A stretch of 64,000 bases of DNA, from positions 1-64,000 of the forward strand of contig CAMDBX010000012.1 of the NCBI GenBank assembly GCA_945889445.1, given 5' to 3'. The DNA comes from Rhizobium sp. Q54. GTDB lineage: Bacteria > Pseudomonadota > Alphaproteobacteria > Rhizobiales > Aestuariivirgaceae. Below the pieces are notes generated by a model that worked only from the letters and a program-made list of their open reading frames with translations, was not told the origin of the DNA and did not search any database. Shown here piece after piece: positions 26,684 to 34,776 of this stretch (its first letter is position 1; each line of letters starts with the position of its first letter). The position numbers and the translations under genes were made by a program.

Positions 26684-27288
26684 GTTCAGACTTCAACGCA
26701 ATCTATGCCGCTGAACAGATCCGCCGCCGTTCTTCGCTGCTGCGGCGGATGGTGAAGGCAGGATACCTGGCCAATCTCACCCGCCGGTTCGACGGGCCAA
26801 CCATTGATCTCGGATGTGGCGCGGGCCAGTTGCTGGAGCGCCTGCCACCCGGTTCGGTGGGACTCGAATTCAACATTGCTCTGCTTGAGCACTTGAAGCG
26901 ACTCCACCTCGACGTCCTGCAATATGATGCAATCGCGGATGGCTTCTCGTTGAGCCCGCTGTTCGACACTGGCAGGGGACCCTACCGGCATCTCGTCTGC
27001 GCCCATGTCATCGAGCATTTCGACGACCCGGCACTTGCCGTTCGTAACTTGCTGCTCAGCGGCGCAAGGCTCGGATTGGAAAGCATGGTGTTCGTCGTCC
27101 CGGGCAAGAAGGGTTTCAGCACGGATGCGACACACAGGGTGTTCGTGACCGAGGATTACATCCGTCTACAGAATCTTGCGGAGTGTGGACCTTTTCACCT
27201 CGGATCAGTGGAATACTTTCCTGGAAATACGCGATGGCTGGGCGACTGGTTCGCCTATCACGAGTGCATCCTGACATGGCGGCGCTGA
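26680..27288 (+). CDS. Class I SAM-dependent methyltransferase
   Basis: A 202-residue methyltransferase with SAM-binding motif I (IDLGCGAGQLLERLP, about 42-56) and the CAHVIEHFDDP motif typical of this fold. It is translationally coupled to the upstream glycosyltransferase and overlaps the GtrA gene by 13 bases. A glycan or lipid substrate is likely from context. Confidence 0.85.
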   Translation: MSSDFNAIYAAEQIRRRSSLLRRMVKAGYLANLTRRFDGPTIDLGCGAGQLLERLPPGSVGLEFNIALLEHLKRLHLDVLQYDAIADGFSLSPLFDTGRGPYRHLVCAHVIEHFDDPALAVRNLLLSGARLGLESMVFVVPGKKGFSTDATHRVFVTEDYIRLQNLAECGPFHLGSVEYFPGNTRWLGDWFAYHECILTWRR

Positions 27289-27671
27289 AGCTGCCGCCAA
27301 CGGCACAAATCAGCCGCTTCGTTGCGGCCGGAGTGGTCAACACCGGTTTCAGCTATGGTGTTTATGCTGCCTTCCTCTGGCTCGGTATTTCCTACCCGCT
27401 CGCCAATCTGGCCGCGATGATTTCCGGCGTCCTCATCGGTTTCATGACGCAGGGCCACTTCGTCTTTCGAAGACTTGAAGGTCGTCGCTTCCCGTCCTTC
27501 GTTCTCTCATGGCTGACATTGTGGGGGCTGAACGTGATGCTCATCGGCCTGCTTCTGCCCTTCACGCGTGACAATGCCTATGCGGCGGGCGCTATTGCCC
27601 TGATCATGATCGTACCGCTTTCATTCATCGTTCAGAAGTATCTGGTGTTCGGCGGTGGATCCGGTCGATGA
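27276..27671 (+). CDS. GtrA-family membrane protein
   Basis: A 131-residue protein with four transmembrane helices (FVAAGVVNTGFSYGVYAAFLWLG, LANLAAMISGVLIGFMTQG, WLTLWGLNVMLIGLLLPF, AIALIMIVPLSFIVQKYLVF). The RFVAAGVVNT start and the QKYLVFG end are GtrA/flippase hallmarks. GtrA proteins are thought to translocate polyprenyl-phosphate sugars made by GtrB-type enzymes, and one such gene is convergent with this one. ATG at 27276 lies within the end of the methyltransferase gene. Confidence 0.88.
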   Translation: MAALKLPPTAQISRFVAAGVVNTGFSYGVYAAFLWLGISYPLANLAAMISGVLIGFMTQGHFVFRRLEGRRFPSFVLSWLTLWGLNVMLIGLLLPFTRDNAYAAGAIALIMIVPLSFIVQKYLVFGGGSGR

Positions 27672-28596
27672 AGTAGCGGGGGCGCCGCTTGGCCTCAAGA
27701 TAGAGCTTTCCGACATACTCTCCGATGATGCCAATTCCGATCAGCTGGACGCCGCCGAGAAAATAGATTGGCAGCACGGTGGACGCCCAGCCCGGCACCA
27801 GCTGAGCATGCGTCAGTGCACCAACAAGTATCCACGCGCCCAGCACCAGCGTGGCCAGCGAAACCGCGAAACCAAGGGCGCTGATAAGGCGCAATGGCAG
27901 GACCGAGAAGGAGGTGATGGCGTTGAGCCCAAGCCCGACCATGCGCCGCAGCGGATATTTGGACTGCCCAGCAAACCGCTCATGCCGGTCATAGAGCACC
28001 GTCTCGGACCTGAAGCCAAGCAGCGGGATGATGCCACGCAGATAGAGGTTCACCTCCTGATACTCGGCGAGCGCATCGACCGCGCGGCGGCTCAGCAGCC
28101 GGAAATCGGCATGGTCGGACACCGTCCCGACACGCAGCATGCGAAGCAGCCCGTAAAAGGCCTTTGCAGATCCAAGCTTGAAGAGCGAATCGCCGCCACG
28201 ACTGCGGCGGACGCCATAGACGATGTCAGTCCCCTGCTCGAATTTCTCGAGCATCTGTTCAATCGCGGAAACATCATCCTGGAGATCGGCGTCAATGGAG
28301 ATCACGGCATCGCCGTCCGCGGCCTCAAGTCCGGCAATCAGCGCGATCTGGTGGCCACGGTTTCGTGACAACCTGACGCCCACGACGGGGCTGCCGGCAT
28401 CGACGGCTTGCGCAATCATTGGCCATGTATCATCGCGGCTGCCGTCATCGACGAAGAAGATGCGGCTGGCCGCGGAGATGCGCCCGCGGGCCTGAAGGCC
28501 GGCCAGCAGCGCCTCAAGCCGCCGCAGCGTCTCGGGAAGAACCTCCGCCTCATTGTAGCAGGGCACGACGATCGAGAGGTTGGGAGAAGCTGCCAT
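27625..28596 (-). CDS. GtrB/ArnC-like polyprenyl-phosphate glycosyltransferase
   Basis: A 323-residue DPM1-like glycosyltransferase. The cytoplasmic GT2 domain has SIVVPCYNEAEVL, VDDGSRDDT and the metal-binding SIDADLQDD. Two C-terminal transmembrane helices (ISALGFAVSLATLVLGAWILVG and VLPIYFLGGVQLIGIGIIGEYVGKLY) anchor it. Such enzymes load a sugar onto undecaprenyl phosphate, the usual GtrA cargo. Its 3' end overlaps the GtrA gene on the other strand by 47 bp. Confidence 0.9.
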   Translation of the reverse strand: MAASPNLSIVVPCYNEAEVLPETLRRLEALLAGLQARGRISAASRIFFVDDGSRDDTWPMIAQAVDAGSPVVGVRLSRNRGHQIALIAGLEAADGDAVISIDADLQDDVSAIEQMLEKFEQGTDIVYGVRRSRGGDSLFKLGSAKAFYGLLRMLRVGTVSDHADFRLLSRRAVDALAEYQEVNLYLRGIIPLLGFRSETVLYDRHERFAGQSKYPLRRMVGLGLNAITSFSVLPLRLISALGFAVSLATLVLGAWILVGALTHAQLVPGWASTVLPIYFLGGVQLIGIGIIGEYVGKLYLEAKRRPRYFIDRIHRRTPDTSER

Positions 28597-28698
28597 GTCC
28601 GTTACGGTTCTCGGGGCTCTGGTGCACAGAACGGCAGATGTTATGCGTCACTTCCGCGACGTTGCAAGCGGCGATTGTGCGATGTGTACGCGGGCCAC

Positions 28699-29559
28699 TC
28701 AGCGTGGAGGGTTGAAAGCCTCCAGGGATGCCCAGTCATCCGCCGGCAAGACGCTCGCTGGCTCATTCACATTGCGCGTCCACACGAAGAGACAGAGGAA
28801 GGGTGTCTGCCCAACTTTCGTGAGGTGCGGCCGCAGGGACGGGTTCCAGACTGGTTCGCCCGCAGGCTTCACGATCAACGGCCGTCCGGGTGCAAAGCGC
28901 CATCCATGCGGGCCGGTGAGGGGTGCGTAGAGCTCGGGCGCGATGTGGCAGTGATCACGATAAAGAGTGTGGGGCGCGATCAGGAACAGACCCATTTCGA
29001 AATCATCGGCGGCATAGGGTGAATCGCTCCCCACGATGGCGGCGAAGGCATGGCCGTCAGCAAAGCTATCGCCGATCTCGTTCCGGGGGTAGGCATCATA
29101 GCTGACCCAGTCAAGATACGGTGCGGCCGTGGCAATGGCCTTGGCGAGCTGAGGCTGAAAGCCGAAAGCCTCGCGCAAGGCAGGCTCCAGCCAGCGCGTG
29201 GCGATGGGATGAGGTCCTGCCGTCGGGGGCTTGCCAGAGGGGCGGCACCTGGACAGACCGCCGTGCACCTCGGCAGCGCCGGGGTGAGACAGCGTATCCA
29301 GGTAATCCGCCGCAGCGACAAACAGCGCCTGAACACTGCTCTCGGGGCTGCCAGAGGACTGGGGAGGGGCGGGCAAACCCCTGTCCGCGAGAAGCACCAA
29401 CGGATCACGCCCATCGTGCGGAGATGCATCGCGATAGGCGTCGAGTTGCGCTTCGCTGATCACGCCGTTGCAAAAGAGTTCCATGGCTGCGCCATAGCGC
29501 ACCCGGCCGGATCCGGGCACGCCGACCGGCGCATGCAGAAGCAGCAGCGTCTCATCCAT
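28699..29559 (-). CDS. DMSP-lyase-family cupin protein
   Basis: A 286-residue protein whose C-terminal half is a cupin resembling the dimethylsulfoniopropionate lyase family (DddQ/DddL/DddW-like). The metal-binding HxHxxxExY motif is complete: His203, His205, Glu209, Tyr211 (HCHIAPELY). A later His245 (LRPHLTKV) and FLCLFVWTRN match the second cupin motif. The ATG at 29559 overlaps the upstream permease stop by eight bases, so it is translationally coupled to a PotFGHI-like importer and two Rieske oxygenases. Homologues may act on onium compounds other than DMSP, so the reaction is open: cleavage of a betaine-like compound is my inference. Confidence 0.75.
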   Translation of the reverse strand: MDETLLLLHAPVGVPGSGRVRYGAAMELFCNGVISEAQLDAYRDASPHDGRDPLVLLADRGLPAPPQSSGSPESSVQALFVAAADYLDTLSHPGAAEVHGGLSRCRPSGKPPTAGPHPIATRWLEPALREAFGFQPQLAKAIATAAPYLDWVSYDAYPRNEIGDSFADGHAFAAIVGSDSPYAADDFEMGLFLIAPHTLYRDHCHIAPELYAPLTGPHGWRFAPGRPLIVKPAGEPVWNPSLRPHLTKVGQTPFLCLFVWTRNVNEPASVLPADDWASLEAFNPPR

Positions 29560-30391
29560 TGGCGCGGAAAGCCATCTGCTCATCGTGCTGGCGGCGGCGC
29601 TCAGCGCGATGCATGACGATGCCCGCTATGAGCACGCCGATCGCCACGGTGCCAACCATGAGGGTTGCCAGTGCATTGATGTCGGGGGTGACGCCAAGCT
29701 TGACCTTGGACCAGATGAGAAGTGGCAAGGTGGTGCTGCCGGGGCCGGTGGTGAAGGAAGTGATGACGACGTCATCAAGCGAAATGGTGAAGGCCAGAAG
29801 CCAGCCGGACATGATCGCCGGGAAGATCACCGGAAGCGTCACATCGCGCAGCACCTGCCAGGGACGCGAGCCGAGATCCATCGCTGCTTCCTCAATCGAG
29901 CGGTCAGACTGCAGCATGCGGGCCTGAACGATGGTGGTGACGAAAACCATCGAGAAGGTGATGTGGGCGAGCGTCACGGTGGTGAAGCCGCGCTGCCCGG
30001 GCCAGCCGACCCATTGCGCCATGAGAATGAAAAACATCAGCGAGGAGATGCCGGTGATCACCTCCGGCATGATGAGGGGTGCGGTGACCAGCCCGGAAAA
30101 CAGCAGCCGCCCGCGGAACTTCGTGAAACGGGCGAGGGCTATTCCTGCCATGGTTCCGAGGATGGTCGCAATGCAGGCGGAGACGAAGGCAATTTGCAAA
30201 GATAGGATGAGCGCGTCGATCACCTGCTTGTTGGAGAACAGCGAGACATACCACTTGGTGGAAAATCCACCCCACACGCTGGCCAGCCGCGAAGCATTGA
30301 AGGAATAGACGATCATCGACAGGATCGGGATGTAGAAGAACGCAAAGCCGAAGCACAGCATGCTGAGAAGGAAGGTGTGGCGGCGCTTCAC
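29552..30391 (-). CDS. ABC transporter permease, PotI-like
   Basis: A 279-residue permease with about six transmembrane segments, starting FLLSMLCFGFAFFYIPILSMIVYSF. The ATPase-coupling loop reads AAMDLGSRPWQVLRDVTLPVI. It starts inside the stop of the PotH-like gene. Its neighbours form a complete importer with binding protein 32415-33524 and ATPase 31307-32410. Confidence 0.92.
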   Translation of the reverse strand: MKRRHTFLLSMLCFGFAFFYIPILSMIVYSFNASRLASVWGGFSTKWYVSLFSNKQVIDALILSLQIAFVSACIATILGTMAGIALARFTKFRGRLLFSGLVTAPLIMPEVITGISSLMFFILMAQWVGWPGQRGFTTVTLAHITFSMVFVTTIVQARMLQSDRSIEEAAMDLGSRPWQVLRDVTLPVIFPAIMSGWLLAFTISLDDVVITSFTTGPGSTTLPLLIWSKVKLGVTPDINALATLMVGTVAIGVLIAGIVMHRAERRRQHDEQMAFRANG

Positions 30392-31302
30392 TTGGAGCCC
30401 TCCGCCTTGGCCTGGAAATGGCCATAGATCATGGCGGGCACCACCATCAGTACCAGCAGCACCACCGCGATGGACGACGCCATGGGCCAGTCACGGGCGG
30501 AGGAGAACTGGTCGGAGATCACGCGTCCGATCATCGGGCTCGCGGCGTCGCCCACCAGCGTGGGGATCACCAGTTCGCCGGCCGCCGGAATGAACACCAG
30601 CATGCCGCCGGCAACAATGCCGGGAATGCTTTGCGGAAGCGTGACGTCGAGAAACACCTGCCAGGGTCTTGATCCGAGGTCGAGGGCAGCCTCGTCGAGC
30701 GTCGGGTCGAGCCGTTCGAGGCTGGCATAAAGCGGCAGGATCATGAAGGGCAGGTAGGTGTAGACCATCACCAGCACGACGGCGAAGTTCGAGTGCATCA
30801 TCGGCATGAAGTCGACGGCCCATCCGGCCGGCACCAGCGCATTCCAGATCTTCGTGATGCCCACGTTGAACCAGCTCGACTTGCCCATCAGTCCCATCCA
30901 CGCGTAGACCCGCAACAAAAAGGAGGTCCAGAAGGGGAGGATGACCAGCATAAGAAGAATGTTGCGCCAGCTCTTGGACACACGGGTGAGGGCCAACGCC
31001 ATGGGATAGCCGATCAGCAGGCAGAAGACGGTGGCAATGCCGGCACTGACCAGGGACGTGATGAAGGAGCGGAAGTAAAGCGTATCCGAAACTGCGCGGA
31101 CATAGCCCTGCAGGTTGATCAGCGGATAGTCTCCGCCGAAGGAGAAGGGAGGTGCTGTTGATGTCTTCGTGGCGACACTCATCCCCACGACGATTAGAAA
31201 TGGCAGGAGGAAAAACAGAAGCAGCCAGATGTAGGGCGCGGCAATCAGCACATCTGACCAGCCCCTGCGATCGAACCAGCCTGATAGGCGCTTGCCCCCC
31301 AT
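30388..31302 (-). CDS. ABC transporter permease, PotH-like
   Basis: A 304-residue permease, with the first helix APYIWLLLFFLLPFLIVVGMS and coupling loop AALDLGSRPWQVFLDVTLP. Length and layout match PotH/PotB. Four bases separate it from the upstream ATPase and four bases overlap with the PotI-like gene. Confidence 0.92.
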   Translation of the reverse strand: MGGKRLSGWFDRRGWSDVLIAAPYIWLLLFFLLPFLIVVGMSVATKTSTAPPFSFGGDYPLINLQGYVRAVSDTLYFRSFITSLVSAGIATVFCLLIGYPMALALTRVSKSWRNILLMLVILPFWTSFLLRVYAWMGLMGKSSWFNVGITKIWNALVPAGWAVDFMPMMHSNFAVVLVMVYTYLPFMILPLYASLERLDPTLDEAALDLGSRPWQVFLDVTLPQSIPGIVAGGMLVFIPAAGELVIPTLVGDAASPMIGRVISDQFSSARDWPMASSIAVVLLVLMVVPAMIYGHFQAKAEGSK

Positions 31303-31306
31303 CGCC

Positions 31307-32410
31307 CTACTCCGTCAGCACGATGGCCGAGGACGGGTCGAAGGAAATCCACACCCGGTCATCCCAGTCGGCGGCGCGCGTCGCCTCGCCACCGCGGCTT
31401 GCATTCACGGCATGCGCCTGGACAAGTGCCCCGGAAGGAAGGACGACGCGATACAGGCTGTCCTTGCCGAAATAGGCGAGGTCCTTGACGGTTCCCTGAA
31501 ATGCGTTGGCGCCCTCCGGGCGTTCCTTCGAGATGTGAAGCTTCTCCGGGCGAATGGCGAGCGTCGCCTCCTGCCCTTCCACGAGCCCCGGCACGTCGCG
31601 CGCCAGGACATCGCCTCCCAGTGCCGGAACCGAGAGGCGTAACTGCTTGGAAACGCGTTCGACCACAGTGACTGGAAACGAGGTGATGGAGCCGATAAAA
31701 TCGGCCACAAAGCGACTGTTGGGAAATTCGTATACCTCGCCGGGCTTGCCGATCTGCCTCACCTCGCCCTTGTCCATGACCGCGATGCGGTCGGACAGGG
31801 TCATCGCCTCTTCCTGGTCATGGGTGACGACGATGAAAGTGACGCCGGTGCGATGCTGGATCGACATCAGCTCGAACTGGGTGCGCTCGCGCAGCTTCTT
31901 GTCCAGCGCCGCAAGCGGCTCGTCCAGCAGAAGCAGCTTGGGCTGGCGGGCAAGGGCCCTCGCCAGCGCCACGCGCTGGCGCTGGCCGCCGGAGATCTGG
32001 TGCGGCTTGCGCGTGGCATAGGGAACCAGCTGCACGAGTTCCAGCATCTCCCGCACCCGGTCGGCTTTCTGCTGGCTGCTCATCGCCTCATGCTTCAGGC
32101 CATAGCCAATGTTCTTCTCCACACTCATGTGCGGGAACAGTGCATAGGACTGGAACATCATGTGCACGGGTCTGCTCCATGGCGGAACCCCGGTCATGTC
32201 GCGCCCGTCGAGGAAGATCTTTCCCGAGGATGGCTCTTCAAAACCCGCCAGCATGCGCAGCAGCGTGGTCTTGCCGCAGCCGGAGCCGCCGAGGAGCGAG
32301 AAGATCTCGCCCTTGGCGACATCGAGCGAGACATCCTTCACCGCCTGGAAAGAACCGAAGAACTTCGAGACGTTCTCAATCCTGAGGAAGGGCTCACCCG
32401 CCGCGGCCAT
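31307..32410 (-). CDS. ABC transporter ATP-binding protein, PotG-like
   Basis: A 367-residue ATPase of the polyamine importer class. Walker A GGSGCGKTT, Q-loop MFQSYALFP, signature ISGGQRQR, Walker B LLLLDEP and THDQEEA are all present, followed by a TOBE domain with IRPEKLHI. It powers the PotH/PotI-like pair. Four bases separate it from the binding-protein gene. Confidence 0.93.
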   Translation of the reverse strand: MAAAGEPFLRIENVSKFFGSFQAVKDVSLDVAKGEIFSLLGGSGCGKTTLLRMLAGFEEPSSGKIFLDGRDMTGVPPWSRPVHMMFQSYALFPHMSVEKNIGYGLKHEAMSSQQKADRVREMLELVQLVPYATRKPHQISGGQRQRVALARALARQPKLLLLDEPLAALDKKLRERTQFELMSIQHRTGVTFIVVTHDQEEAMTLSDRIAVMDKGEVRQIGKPGEVYEFPNSRFVADFIGSITSFPVTVVERVSKQLRLSVPALGGDVLARDVPGLVEGQEATLAIRPEKLHISKERPEGANAFQGTVKDLAYFGKDSLYRVVLPSGALVQAHAVNASRGGEATRAADWDDRVWISFDPSSAIVLTE

Positions 32411-32414
32411 GATG

Positions 32415-33524
32415 TCAGCCGCCCGTCTTGATCTCTGTCCAGGTCCGGGTGAGTGCTTCTTCCTGCTCCGGCGTCATCGGTGCGAGCGTGAACAGCCGTT
32501 CCTTGGTGGCGGCATCAGGGTAGACTGCGGGATCGCCCGAGATGGACGGGTCGACCAGCGCCGTTGCCGCCTTGTTGGCGTTGGCATAGCCGATGAAGTT
32601 GGTGGCGGCGGCAACCACTTCGGGCCGCAGCAGGTAGTTGAGGAAGGCATAGGCGTTGTCGACGTTCTTCGCATCCGAGGGAATGGCCCACACGTCGAAC
32701 CACGCGGGCGCACCGGACTTCGGCACGAAGTATTCAAGATCGAGCTTGATGCCTGCATCTGCTGCGCGCTTCTTGGCCACGCCATAGTCGCCTGACCAGC
32801 TGTTGACGGCACAGACCTCGCCGTTGGGCAGGGTGGTAAGATAGTTGGTGTTGTCGAAGGTGGCGATGTAGGGCCTGATCTTGGCGAAGGCCTCGGCCAG
32901 CTTCTTGTAGTCATCAGGCCCGGCCTTGTTCGGGTCGATGCCCAGCCACTTCATCACGACCGGCCCGATGTCGTTGGGGCTGTCGAGGATGGACAGGCCG
33001 CAGGAGGCGAGCTTCTGGGCATTGTCGGGATTGAAGACGGTGTCGAGGCTGTTGAAGTCGGCGTCCGGCAGCACCTTCTTCACGAGATCCATGTTGTAGG
33101 TGAAGCCGACCGTTCCCCAGGTGTAGGGAACGCCATATTCATTGCCAGGGTCGAAGCCCTGAAGGATCGTCAGGATCTCGGGATCGAGGTTGCCCCAGTT
33201 GCTGAGCTTTGCCTTGTCAAGCTTCTGGTAGACCTTGGCCGTGACCATGCGGGGCAGATTGAGACCCGACTGCAGCACCACGTCATAACCCGACGAGCCG
33301 GCCAGCATCTTGGCCTCCATCTCCTCGGTGCTGGCATACATGTCGTAGACGACCTTGATGCCAGTTTCCTTGGTGAAGTCGGCGACGGTGCTTTCGCCAA
33401 TGTAGTCGGCCCAGTTGTAGACGTTCACCGTTCCGGCATCGGCACGTGCACGGCGCACATAGGGCATCGCAAGTCCAGCGGCGGCACCCATCGTGACCAG
33501 TGCATGACGTCGGGTAAGTTTCAT
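32415..33524 (-). CDS. PotF-like putrescine/cation-binding protein
   Basis: A 369-residue periplasmic binding protein with a twin-arginine-like signal (TRRHALVTMGAAAGLAMP). Resemblance to E. coli PotF is strong: YNWADYIGEST replaces YNWSDYIAPDT, WSGD matches the WAGD pocket, and FDVWAIPSDAKN matches FDVFAMPADAKN. The acidic and aromatic residues that hold putrescine are thus mostly kept, so a diamine or small cation is a likely ligand. It lies 34 bp after a Rieske oxygenase gene on the same strand, so uptake and oxidation are probably linked. Confidence 0.9.
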   Translation of the reverse strand: MKLTRRHALVTMGAAAGLAMPYVRRARADAGTVNVYNWADYIGESTVADFTKETGIKVVYDMYASTEEMEAKMLAGSSGYDVVLQSGLNLPRMVTAKVYQKLDKAKLSNWGNLDPEILTILQGFDPGNEYGVPYTWGTVGFTYNMDLVKKVLPDADFNSLDTVFNPDNAQKLASCGLSILDSPNDIGPVVMKWLGIDPNKAGPDDYKKLAEAFAKIRPYIATFDNTNYLTTLPNGEVCAVNSWSGDYGVAKKRAADAGIKLDLEYFVPKSGAPAWFDVWAIPSDAKNVDNAYAFLNYLLRPEVVAAATNFIGYANANKAATALVDPSISGDPAVYPDAATKERLFTLAPMTPEQEEALTRTWTEIKTGG

Positions 33525-33558
33525 TCATTCCTCCCGGAAGGTTTGGTTTTTTGCCAGC

Positions 33559-34776
33559 CTAGAACGAGTTGGTCGGCTGGCAAATTAAATCTTCGTTCGA
33601 GCGGGAGAGATGGCATTCCGGCGGCGGTTCGGCCAGCGTCATCACCGGCATCAGCCTGCGCAGGCCATCATGGTGTCGCCGCAACCCATACTCGAGGTCA
33701 GAGAGATGGAAGCCCTCGAAGGCGTCCGATTTCATCGACTCATTCGACCAGATGGAGAGTTGCTGGTCCTCAGCCGAGGTGAGGCGATCGATGCGGAAGG
33801 CGAGATAGCGGGCGAGCCTGGTCTGGCGGCTCTCGTCCGGCCAGCGGTACATGCGGCCGGTGAGCCGCGTGCGGCCCGGCCCCACGGGAATTTCCTGGTA
33901 GAACTGCGCTCCTTCCGGCGTGATGGAGAAGACCGCGTTGGGAAACAGCCCGTAATAGGTCCAGGCCTTCTGCAGATGAGCGGGAAGGTCCTCCCGGGGC
34001 GGCGAGATGCGGACGTAGTTCTTCACCGACCAACCGCGCGCCATGCCTTCATCGAACCAGCCGATTGACACCGAGAGGCCATTCTCAAGATGCAGGTCGC
34101 GGTAAGTGCGGCCGTAAAGTTCCTGCAGGCTCGGATGGGCGAGCGCCACGTGATAGCCCTCGTTGTCCACATCGCGCACCGACTTCCAGTTCACCGGCAG
34201 TTCCGATGTCCAGTCGAGATTGCGCACCGGCAGCAGCTTTTCGAGGCCATAGGCGGCAAAGTCGGTCTCGTAGGGCGCAAGCAGATCAGCCACCGAAGGC
34301 TGCGGTCCATCCTTGAAGCGGAGGAAGATGAAGCCGTGGAAAATCTCCATCTCGATCGGCTTCAGCCCGAACTCCTCGCGGTTCATATCGCCGAAGCTGG
34401 AGGGCCGTGCAGCACCCCTCAACGTGCCGTCGAGATTATAGACCCAGCCATGGAATGGGCAGACGATGGCGCCCTTGCAATGGCCCTTTGTGCCGTCGAC
34501 CACGCGCGCGCCGCGATGGCGACAGAGATTGTGGAAGGCGCGCACCACGCCATCATTGCCGCGCATCACCACTGCGCGCTCGCCAATCAGGTCGAAGGCC
34601 AGCCAATCTCCGGCAGCAGGAATATCGCCGACGTGCCCAACCACCTGCCAGTGGGTGAGGAAGAGCTTGTCGCGCTCGAGATCGAACAGGGCGGGCGAGT
34701 GATAGGTCCACGCCGGCAGGCCGCCGCGGTTCCAGTCGTTCGGGACAGGAATTGTATCGTAGGGCAGTGCAGTCAT
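33559..34776 (-). CDS. Rieske-type aromatic-ring-hydroxylating-like oxygenase, quaternary-amine class (second gene)
   Basis: A 405-residue Rieske non-haem iron oxygenase. The [2Fe-2S] ligands are Cys85, His87, Cys106 and His109 (CRHRG...CPFHGW). In the catalytic segment (NWKSVRDVDNEGYHVALAH) iron ligands His209 and His214 follow Glu206, where most ring-hydroxylating enzymes have the bridging Asp. A bridging Glu is known from carnitine- and choline-type oxygenases. ATG at 34776 overlaps the stop of the first oxygenase gene (ATGA). No reductase is encoded nearby. Confidence 0.88.
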   Translation of the reverse strand: MTALPYDTIPVPNDWNRGGLPAWTYHSPALFDLERDKLFLTHWQVVGHVGDIPAAGDWLAFDLIGERAVVMRGNDGVVRAFHNLCRHRGARVVDGTKGHCKGAIVCPFHGWVYNLDGTLRGAARPSSFGDMNREEFGLKPIEMEIFHGFIFLRFKDGPQPSVADLLAPYETDFAAYGLEKLLPVRNLDWTSELPVNWKSVRDVDNEGYHVALAHPSLQELYGRTYRDLHLENGLSVSIGWFDEGMARGWSVKNYVRISPPREDLPAHLQKAWTYYGLFPNAVFSITPEGAQFYQEIPVGPGRTRLTGRMYRWPDESRQTRLARYLAFRIDRLTSAEDQQLSIWSNESMKSDAFEGFHLSDLEYGLRRHHDGLRRLMPVMTLAEPPPECHLSRSNEDLICQPTNSF

